Of a stretch of 11,876 bases of DNA, positions 5,929-11,876 are shown piece after piece. The translations under genes were made by a program, and so were the position numbers. The stretch is from Bacillota bacterium (lineage in GTDB: Bacteria > Bacillota > Bacilli > Paenibacillales > Paenibacillaceae). Position 1 is the first letter of the stretch. Every line of letters begins with the position of its first letter. The DNA is taken from positions 1 through 11,876 of the forward strand of contig JAEWJS010000016.1 in the NCBI GenBank assembly GCA_023386495.1, read 5' to 3'. Under the pieces are notes generated by a model. That model had not been told where the DNA came from. It saw only the letters and a program-made list of their open reading frames with translations, and made no database searches.

Positions 5929-7308
5929 TCACGATCTATTCAGCTTCTGATGAATCGCGTAGCTCCTGTTCGCGCATTCGGATATCGCGATCGGGTGGAA
6001 GCCCGTTACTTCCGCATACAGCTTGTCATGCAGCGGATCTGTCCAGGATGCCGGAAGACGTGACGCGCCTAATGATGCGCCCAGGATCGAGCCGACCGTC
6101 GCGCCGTTGCAATCCGTATCCCACCCGCCCAGCACGGCCGTCGTGATGCCCTTCTCGAAGTCGCCTTGTGCATGAATGAGCGCGGCTGCGCATAGCGCCG
6201 CGTTATTGTTCGTGTGTACGGGATGGTAGTGGTTGAACGCATCCCAGATTCGGCTGACGAGCTCGAGCTGGCTGGCGCTCTCCTCCGCTATGCGGACGGC
6301 GAGCGCGATGTCTGCGGCGAGCCGGCTTCGCTTCGGAATCTGCTCAAGCCCGATCTCCACGATCCGCTTCGGATCCGATTCGACGAAGGCGGCCGCAATC
6401 ATGGCAGCGCAGAACATGGCGCCGTATATGCCGTTCTTCACATGGGAGAACGAGGCGTCTTGGTAGGCCAGCCGAGCCGCAAGCTCCGGCCGGCCGGCAG
6501 CGCCGTATGCGTAGCCGTCGACGCGAATTTGCGCGCCGATCCATTCCCTATACGGGTTCAAGTAGGTTCGCACCCGTTCTTGACCGGACGTCTCCCAGTC
6601 GGCTGGTCTCTGACCGCGAATATGCGACGTCACCTGCGCGAAGTTCATATAGGCTTGGGTCTCGGCCGTACAGACTTGACTGTACGTCAGCTTGCTGTGC
6701 CACAGCTTGCCGACGTCCCAGCCGTCGAAGTACAGTCCCTTCTCCTCCAGCATAATAAGTCCAAGCACGGTATAACGGATGTCATCGTCCGATTCCATAT
6801 AGGCGATGTTCTCCCTGCAGCTGGCATCGCTATGGAGCGACAACCCGAACGCTGCCTCTGCGCTGGAGTTCATCGGCGTATAGTGCCGGATGGGCCATTG
6901 GTCCGCGCCTTCGAACCATAGCTGGACATTGCGCCAGCCCGGTGTACCATCGCGGCCGCTCATGAACGGCCATGATTCGAGCGGTTTGCCAAGCGCGCAG
7001 CCTGCAGCTCGTCCCAGCCATGCGCCGCGGAACTTGTCCTGCCACTGGCTCCCGCTTAGACTGTCAGGGAGCCGGCGCGAGACGCCGGGGCGCTGAGCGA
7101 CGATATCCGCGTAATCGGACGGCTCTTCGTACGGAAAGTCCTCGCGGACCGGCAGCATCGCAAGCTCCTCGTATAACTTCATTAGCGCGGCTTCGTTGTC
7201 GCCGGCTGCCTCCACGCGTTCCTTGAAGCCCGCTGTATCATAGCCTTCCTCGAATCGTTGCTGCACTTCCAATCGGATTATGGACGCCAATGGTTCCCAA
7301 CCAGCCAT
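5929..7308 (-). CDS. ADP-ribosylglycohydrolase-family protein
   Basis: A 459-residue cytoplasmic protein with an ADP-ribosylglycohydrolase (ARH/DraG-like) domain from about residue 91 to the end, preceded by ~90 residues with no recognised domain. Core motifs are GAWLGRAAGCALGKPLE (95-111), SDDDIRYT (173-180), where the family has its first metal-ligand acidic cluster, and GGWDTDCNGATVGSILGA (394-411), the second dinuclear-metal Asp motif. These suggest an intact metal site, though the spellings differ from classical ARH (TDDT, GGDTD), and the true substrate may be another N- or O-glycoside rather than ADP-ribosyl protein. It follows the AraC gene by 65 bases on the same strand, so the two are probably co-transcribed; a TACAAT -10-like hexamer (7343-7348, minus strand) could give it its own promoter. 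Ribosome site GAGGGGAG. Family call is good, substrate unknown. Confidence 0.85.
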   Translation of the reverse strand: MAGWEPLASIIRLEVQQRFEEGYDTAGFKERVEAAGDNEAALMKLYEELAMLPVREDFPYEEPSDYADIVAQRPGVSRRLPDSLSGSQWQDKFRGAWLGRAAGCALGKPLESWPFMSGRDGTPGWRNVQLWFEGADQWPIRHYTPMNSSAEAAFGLSLHSDASCRENIAYMESDDDIRYTVLGLIMLEEKGLYFDGWDVGKLWHSKLTYSQVCTAETQAYMNFAQVTSHIRGQRPADWETSGQERVRTYLNPYREWIGAQIRVDGYAYGAAGRPELAARLAYQDASFSHVKNGIYGAMFCAAMIAAAFVESDPKRIVEIGLEQIPKRSRLAADIALAVRIAEESASQLELVSRIWDAFNHYHPVHTNNNAALCAAALIHAQGDFEKGITTAVLGGWDTDCNGATVGSILGASLGASRLPASWTDPLHDKLYAEVTGFHPIAISECANRSYAIHQKLNRS

Positions 7309-7373
7309 GATGCTTCACGCTCCCCTCTGCTTCAATGCATTCATTGTAGCGGGAACGAGGCGGTCATTTCTAC

Positions 7374-8249
7374 TCAAGTCGGCGGCATTGAATTCTCGTT
7401 TTTTGCGGGGAGTCCCAAGTTTTTGCGATAGGCGGCAGGACTCAGACCCGTCGATTCCTTGAACACGCGGTAGAAGGTGGCCATGCTCTGGAATCCGCAA
7501 TCGAAGCCGATATCGGCAGCCGACTTGGCGCTTCCCGCCAGCAGGCGCTTCGCCTCCCTGATTCGCAGCAGATTGACATAATCGGTGAACCGCTTGCCCG
7601 TCGTCTCGAGGAAGACGCGGCTGGCGCGCGATAAGCTGATGTTCAGCTTATCCGCGATCGCTTGCAATCCGATCGGCTCGCGATAATGCCTTTCGACCCA
7701 TTCCGCCAGAGCCCTTGCCTGGCGCACCGACTGTATCATTGCCAGCTGCTCGGCTTCCGTCGATTGTGCATGATAATGCCTAAGGAGCAATCCGCATAGC
7801 TGAATCAGCCCGCTCTTGGCCATTGCCAAGTACCCCGGCTGCTTCGACCTTAGCTCGTCGGCAATGGCATGCATCCACGGACGAATCGACGCGGCAATGT
7901 CCGAATCTGCGGCAATCAGATTCCGGAATTGCGGCGACCGATAGCTGAACGGCAACAACAAGCCCGGATCTTCTGCAAGCAGAAGATCCGGGTCAAAGTT
8001 CAAGAATAAGTATCGGCTCGGATGATCGGGAGGCGATTCGGCGATGTGCAGCTCTTCGTTGTTCACGATGAACAGGTCGCCTGCCACAACCTCGAATGTC
8101 TTGTCGCCGAAATAGAAGTATCCGTTGCCGGACAAGCATAGACCGATCTCCAGACTGCTATGCATGTGCAGCGCCTGCTTATAGGACGCAGGTATCCACT
8201 CGAATGCGTTGATCGCGATCTCGTGCTCATAGGTAATGGTCAATCGCAT
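7374..8249 (-). CDS. AraC-family transcriptional regulator
   Basis: A 291-residue AraC/XylS-type regulator. Residues about 10-95 form an AraC-type cupin: a His-rich first motif (ALHMHSSLEIGLCLSGNGYF), then GDLFIVNNEELHIAES, the standard sugar-sensing N-terminal arm. Two C-terminal helix-turn-helix units follow: the first about 194-221 (IADKLNISLSRASRVF) and the second about 243-275 (SAADIGFDCGFQSMATFYRVF then FKESTGLSPAAYR). Proteins of this build usually activate glycan-degradation genes when a sugar binds the cupin. The gene lies 72 bases after the large secreted hydrolase and 65 bases before the ADP-ribosylglycohydrolase-like gene on the same strand, so it may sit inside that transcription unit and regulate it. 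AGGGGG ribosome site 8 bases before the ATG. The short tail after residue 280 is variable in the family. Confidence 0.93.
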   Translation of the reverse strand: MRLTITYEHEIAINAFEWIPASYKQALHMHSSLEIGLCLSGNGYFYFGDKTFEVVAGDLFIVNNEELHIAESPPDHPSRYLFLNFDPDLLLAEDPGLLLPFSYRSPQFRNLIAADSDIAASIRPWMHAIADELRSKQPGYLAMAKSGLIQLCGLLLRHYHAQSTEAEQLAMIQSVRQARALAEWVERHYREPIGLQAIADKLNISLSRASRVFLETTGKRFTDYVNLLRIREAKRLLAGSAKSAADIGFDCGFQSMATFYRVFKESTGLSPAAYRKNLGLPAKNENSMPPT

Positions 8250-8265
8250 CGGCTCATCCCCCTGC

Positions 8266-8291
8266 TGTGTCGCTTAGTCAAGCGTACCACA
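8266..8291 (-). other. Small imperfect hairpin upstream of the AraC gene
   Basis: TGTG and CGCTT arms (plus strand 8266-8269 and 8271-8275) pair with AAGCG and CACA (8280-8284 and 8288-8291) around a 4-base loop, with a small internal loop. It lies just upstream of the AraC ribosome site and has no T tract, so it is not a terminator for the preceding hydrolase gene. It may be chance. Confidence 0.25.
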
Positions 8292-8321
8292 GCATGTTGG
8301 GATTTGCATCGCCTCACCCGT

Positions 8322-11300
8322 TCATCTGGTCAGCATGATCCGATCGTAAGCAAGCGTGTAAGCATTGCTGGAAGGATGCTTGCCCATGATCTGGAATCGG
8401 AACGTCTTGTTCCCGGCCGTGCTGAATGTGACGCTGCCTAAGCCGACAACCTCATAACGCGCGACAGCCTGATGCTGGTCGACCGGTTCACCTTGCATGA
8501 CACCGTCAATATAGAGCTGAGAGATGCCTCGATCGGGATGCTTCTTCACCCTGGCGCCGATCGCATAGGTACCGGGCTCCGGTACGCTCACGGTATATTC
8601 GATCCAATCGCCCGTACTGTTGAAGTTACCGTAATTAAGCGATCCGCCGCTTGCCGCGGAGTCCGCTGCATCCACCTGATTGTCTCCGGAAGATACCGCT
8701 GCCGGCAAGCCTTCGGCTTCGTAATAGAGCGGCTGCTTCGTAAGGGAAATATAATCGGCAGCCAGCGTGTACGCTCCGCTGCTTGCATGCTTGCCTGTCA
8801 CCTGGAAGCGGAACGACTTGGTACCCGCGCTGCTGAAGCTTACGTCGCCAAGATCGACCAAGACGAAGCCTTGCGACGCTTGATACAGGTCGACTGGAGA
8901 GCCCTGCGGCGTACCGTCGATATAGAGCTGCGCCGTGCCACGGTTCGGATGCTTCTTCACCTGAACCTTCACGCGATACGTGCCAGGTGCTGACACGTTC
9001 ACCGCATAATCGACCCAATCGCCTGTCGCGTTCACATTGGCGTAGTGAAGCGACTTATTGCTTGCGCCCGATTCGGTTGCGGTCGTATGGCTATCTCCGG
9101 CGGAGACGGCAGCTGTCAGGTTCTCGCTCTCGTACTTGACCGACTCCGGCACAGGAGGCGGCAGCATCAGATTCGGCGAGCGGAACGTCAGCCGGATCGA
9201 ATCGGTAGCCAGCTTATAAGACGTGCTGCTTGCATGCTTGCCTGTCGCTTGGAATCGGAACGCCTTGTCACCTGCCGAGCTGAACGAATAGTCGCCGAGA
9301 TTCACTTCCTCGTAGCCTTGCGATGCCGCGTATTGATCGATAGGCGCGCCATGCGGTACGCCGTCGATATAGAGCTGTCCGATTCCCCGATCAGGGTGCT
9401 TCTTGACTCGGACCTTCACGTTGTACGTTCCTGCGCTGGGCACGCTCGCCATATATTGCACCCAATCGCCGACGGCATCGAGGTTGCCGTAGCTCAGCGA
9501 ACCGCCGCTCGCTGCCGAATCGGTCGAGTTCGCGGCGTTATCGCCTGCGGACACGGTTGTCGCCGCTGTCTCCGCCTCAGCAGCCGTTCCGGATTCGACC
9601 GTTACGCTGCCGGTTCCGCCGGCGCCGATCGCAACGTCGCTGACGATCGCCTGGTTCGCCGTTCTGTCGAAGATCACCACTTTGCCAGTCGTATTCGCCG
9701 CACCGGTCGCATTCACGGTAATGCGCGACTCCCCTTCGGTCTCGGTGAAGCTCGTTATTCTCTCATCCGCATAGAGCACCTGCATCGACGCCGCCGCATG
9801 ATCCTCCTGAATCCAGAACGCTTTGCCCTTCGACGCATTCTCGGTCAGATTGACGGTCAACCCCGGAGACTTCAGCTGCGCGCCGGTATGTCTTCCCTTG
9901 TACACATAAGTGCTTGTCCCGTTATCGTTCATCGTAATATCCTCGACCAGATAGGTCTTATTGTCATCCAGCCAGCGGAGATCGAGCGTCACTTCCGAAG
10001 CCGCGCCGGACTCGCTTGCAGCCGTTACGATAACCAGCGCCTTGCGCTTATCCTCCGTCCTGTACATCCAGGCGTACGGGCCGGATGTATCATAATTCGG
10101 ACCCGCATACAACGGCCTCGTCGTCTGGTTCGTCATCTCGATGATGCGGGGGCTCTTGCGCCAGTCATTGAATTTCTTCAAGGCATTCATCGCTGAATTG
10201 GTCCATGTCCCCGGATCGGTCTTGAATTTGATTGCCCGAGCCAGCATGTACGAATAGTAATCCTCCATCTTGCCGGTCGGCGCTCCACCGTAGTAGATCG
10301 CGTTCATCGGCAAGTAGCCAAAATGGTTCATGCCAATCTGCAGATCCTTATCGACGTCGCCCTTGGAGGATACGAAGCCGTTGTCGGCGACATGCATCAG
10401 TCCGATATTCCGGTCGCCTTGCGTCGGGTAGATATCGACCTCGCTCGTCAATTTGCCGATGAAGTCAGGATGCCGGGTCGTCAAGTCATTCAAGTAATTG
10501 CGCGTCAGCACGTTCTTCCGGTAGACACTGTCGCTGGGATGCGAAGTAGAGGTCGGCGCGGCATTCGGCCAGAACTCGGTCAGATCGATCATCTGATGCG
10601 TCAGATTGTATTCCGGTATCATGAAGTCCTCCACCTGGCTCCGCTTGAATTCGATCTGAGCCGGGTCCGCGAGGTCTCTGCCCAGCAAATGATTGTCGCC
10701 TGTCATGCTGAACCATAGGCCGAACTGCAAGCCATTGGCGACAATATGATCCGTCAGCGACTGCAGGTCATTCGTGAAGCTGCCGGCCGGCGTCGTCGAG
10801 TCGCGTGTCGTATTCCAGAAGTCGTCCGGCATGATCATATCCAGTCCTGCCTGAACCGCCCTCGGAATAACCGTGCTTCGATAATAGGCATCCGAGCGTT
10901 GGCCGTTCCAATGCCAGTCCCAATCGTTGACGAGGAAAATCGATTTCGTATCATGGAACTTGAACCGCTTGCGGAAATGCTCCTCCATCGCCATTTTGCC
11001 GTCCAGGATATCGCCTTGGAACGTCGTCAGATTGACCGATAGATACTCGAACTCTTCGTTCGGGAATAGAACGAGCTGCAGCGAACCCGGATTCGTGGAC
11101 ACTTTCACGTTGTCGATCCCGCTCCAAGCGTTAATATTGGCGAACGGCAGCCGGTCTAGAGGTCCCAGCGTCTTCCAATTCATCTCCGGCTGGACGATCC
11201 ACCCGTCGCCCGAGTCGTACACGTTGATCGCATTGCGGCCGGCATTCGGAGCGAGCGCACCCCTCGTGCTGGACCAAGTCATATTTGGCACGTAATGAAG

Positions 11301-11858
11301 CGTGTGGGGGTTGTCCGGCAAATTAAGCGCGATAATATCCGATTCGGTAATGGTCTTGTTGCCTGCGGCATTATTCTTGATCCGGTTCGAATAGTTCAAG
11401 CCGGCTCTGTCGTTGTACATTTCGAATCGCAGCGTGACCGTCAAATTCTGCGGCGAGGTACGGGTCACCGGAATTTCGAGCGACTTGCCCCAATGCGTGC
11501 CGAACTTCATAATGTCCGTAATCGTATCGGCACCCAGCGTCCACCCGCCGTCATTCGACTGCAGCGCGCTCCCTCCATAGTTGTAATAGAACAGGTGCTT
11601 GCTGCCGCTGCCGGTGAGATACTCCCTGCCTGCTTCCTTATTATAGAAGCTCGTCATTTCGATGGAACCGCTTGCAAAAGTAATCGCGACACGCATCACA
11701 TCATTCTCCAGCGTCCAGACATTGCCGCTCTTCGTGATGATCGAACCGGCAGCGGAGGCGGCAGGAATTGCGGTTGGCTTAACAGCGGGGATCCCGGACA
11801 GACACAGCATGCTGACAATCATGATGCTAAGCCAGATTCGCACGCTTCTCGACATCAT
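8322..11858 (-). CDS. Secreted clan GH-D-like (GH36/GH27-type) glycoside hydrolase with three CBM repeats
   Basis: A 1178-residue exported enzyme. Residues 1-37 are a Sec signal ending near AASA-AG. A beta-sandwich-like N-domain (about 40-300) precedes a TIM-barrel core: FLVNDWDWHWNG (308-319), MIMPDDFWN (341-349), GLQFGLWFSMTGDN (376-389, close to the GLKFGLWFEPE motif of GH36), MIDLTEFW (423-430) and GLMHVADNGF (486-495). By analogy with GH36 I place the nucleophile at Asp425 and the acid/base at Asp492, 67 residues apart as in that clan; the usual KWD and SGGGRFD spellings are absent. Residues about 600-685 look like the beta-domain that ends such barrels. After a spacer come three ~130-residue galactose-binding-like repeats (about 760-892, 909-1040, 1046-1178) resembling CBM6/35 modules, each with GDW, KKHP[DN]RG and QLYIDG. 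An alpha-galactosidase-like or related retaining activity on a polysaccharide is likely. Ribosome site AGAGGG lies 7 bases before the first of two ATGs. No GH family assigned with certainty. Confidence 0.85.
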   Translation of the reverse strand: MMSRSVRIWLSIMIVSMLCLSGIPAVKPTAIPAASAAGSIITKSGNVWTLENDVMRVAITFASGSIEMTSFYNKEAGREYLTGSGSKHLFYYNYGGSALQSNDGGWTLGADTITDIMKFGTHWGKSLEIPVTRTSPQNLTVTLRFEMYNDRAGLNYSNRIKNNAAGNKTITESDIIALNLPDNPHTLHYVPNMTWSSTRGALAPNAGRNAINVYDSGDGWIVQPEMNWKTLGPLDRLPFANINAWSGIDNVKVSTNPGSLQLVLFPNEEFEYLSVNLTTFQGDILDGKMAMEEHFRKRFKFHDTKSIFLVNDWDWHWNGQRSDAYYRSTVIPRAVQAGLDMIMPDDFWNTTRDSTTPAGSFTNDLQSLTDHIVANGLQFGLWFSMTGDNHLLGRDLADPAQIEFKRSQVEDFMIPEYNLTHQMIDLTEFWPNAAPTSTSHPSDSVYRKNVLTRNYLNDLTTRHPDFIGKLTSEVDIYPTQGDRNIGLMHVADNGFVSSKGDVDKDLQIGMNHFGYLPMNAIYYGGAPTGKMEDYYSYMLARAIKFKTDPGTWTNSAMNALKKFNDWRKSPRIIEMTNQTTRPLYAGPNYDTSGPYAWMYRTEDKRKALVIVTAASESGAASEVTLDLRWLDDNKTYLVEDITMNDNGTSTYVYKGRHTGAQLKSPGLTVNLTENASKGKAFWIQEDHAAASMQVLYADERITSFTETEGESRITVNATGAANTTGKVVIFDRTANQAIVSDVAIGAGGTGSVTVESGTAAEAETAATTVSAGDNAANSTDSAASGGSLSYGNLDAVGDWVQYMASVPSAGTYNVKVRVKKHPDRGIGQLYIDGVPHGAPIDQYAASQGYEEVNLGDYSFSSAGDKAFRFQATGKHASSTSYKLATDSIRLTFRSPNLMLPPPVPESVKYESENLTAAVSAGDSHTTATESGASNKSLHYANVNATGDWVDYAVNVSAPGTYRVKVQVKKHPNRGTAQLYIDGTPQGSPVDLYQASQGFVLVDLGDVSFSSAGTKSFRFQVTGKHASSGAYTLAADYISLTKQPLYYEAEGLPAAVSSGDNQVDAADSAASGGSLNYGNFNSTGDWIEYTVSVPEPGTYAIGARVKKHPDRGISQLYIDGVMQGEPVDQHQAVARYEVVGLGSVTFSTAGNKTFRFQIMGKHPSSNAYTLAYDRIMLTR
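8325..8723 (-). repeat. CBM repeat 3 (residues 1046-1178)
   Basis: Begins YEAEGLPAAVSSGDN and ends at the protein's C-terminus. It shares DSAASGGSL, KKHPDRGI and QLYIDGV with repeat 1, but its second half (GKHPSSNAYTLA, FSTAG) differs from repeats 1 and 2. Confidence 0.85.
8739..9134 (-). repeat. CBM repeat 2 (residues 909-1040)
   Basis: Begins YESENLTAAVSAGDS. Its first half is the most divergent (GASNKSLHYAN, KKHPNRGTAQLYIDGT), while its second half (ASQG, LGD, FSSAG, TGKHASS) matches repeat 1. It is joined to repeat 3 with almost no linker. Confidence 0.85.
9183..9581 (-). repeat. CBM repeat 1 (residues 760-892)
   Basis: Begins EAETAATTVSAGDN, lacking the leading Tyr of the other two, and ends before a Pro-rich linker (RSPNLMLPPPVPESVK). 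It carries the same GDW, KKHPDRG and QLYIDG signature positions as the other two repeats. Confidence 0.8.
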
Positions 11859-11876
11859 TCACACACCCTCTCGTTA

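Noticed and set aside
9045..10196. A 383-residue open frame on the plus strand inside the large hydrolase
   Set aside because: It is antisense to conserved enzyme and CBM coding sequence, is rich in Arg and shows no family signature. Long antisense frames are common in GC-rich genes.

Overview
This window looks like a chromosomal carbohydrate-utilisation region from a Paenibacillaceae bacterium (Paenibacillus or Cohnella type). The grounds are the moderate-to-high GC, strong AGGAGG-like ribosome binding sites, a lipoprotein sugar-binding protein, a long secreted glycoside hydrolase with tandem carbohydrate-binding modules, and a high density of one-component regulators. This placement rests on style and protein families, not on a marker gene. 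No RNA genes, CRISPR arrays, insertion sequences or prophage genes were seen.

Layout from left to right. (1) 3-941 (-) is a LysR-type regulator. (2) 942-1270 is a non-coding stretch holding four copies of a ~25-bp imperfect repeat, two of them head-to-head and forming a terminator-like hairpin. (3) 1271-2731 (-) is a lipoprotein solute-binding protein of sugar-ABC type with no permease genes beside it. (4) 2898-4784 (-) is a two-gene operon: an intracellular GH43 glycosidase starting at a TTG codon, followed after 3 bases by a DUF3237-type protein; a clear hairpin terminator follows. (5) 4785-4935 is a divergent promoter region carrying two related ~32-bp operator-like sequences exactly 85 bp apart, one a 14-bp-arm perfect inverted repeat. 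(6) 4936-5853 (+) is an ArsR-type winged-helix regulator fused to a ~200-residue beta-rich C-terminal domain, the obvious candidate ligand of those operators. (7) 5929-8249 (-) is an AraC-type regulator followed by an ADP-ribosylglycohydrolase-family protein. (8) 8322-11858 (-) is a secreted 1178-residue enzyme with a GH36/GH27-like (clan GH-D-like) catalytic region and three C-terminal carbohydrate-binding repeats; it lies 72 bases upstream of the AraC gene on the same strand with no obvious terminator between them.

A working model: the secreted multi-CBM enzyme attacks a branched polysaccharide outside the cell, the lipoprotein captures released oligosaccharides, and the cytoplasmic GH43 enzyme trims arabinosyl or xylosyl residues. 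The ArsR-fusion protein would control the GH43-DUF3237 operon and itself through the paired operators, and the AraC protein would control its own gene cluster. The substrates and the link between the gene groups are inference. The part most worth following up is the ArsR-fusion regulator with its paired operators. The enzyme core with its mosaic CBM repeats, and the sugar-locus ADP-ribosylglycohydrolase-like protein, come next.
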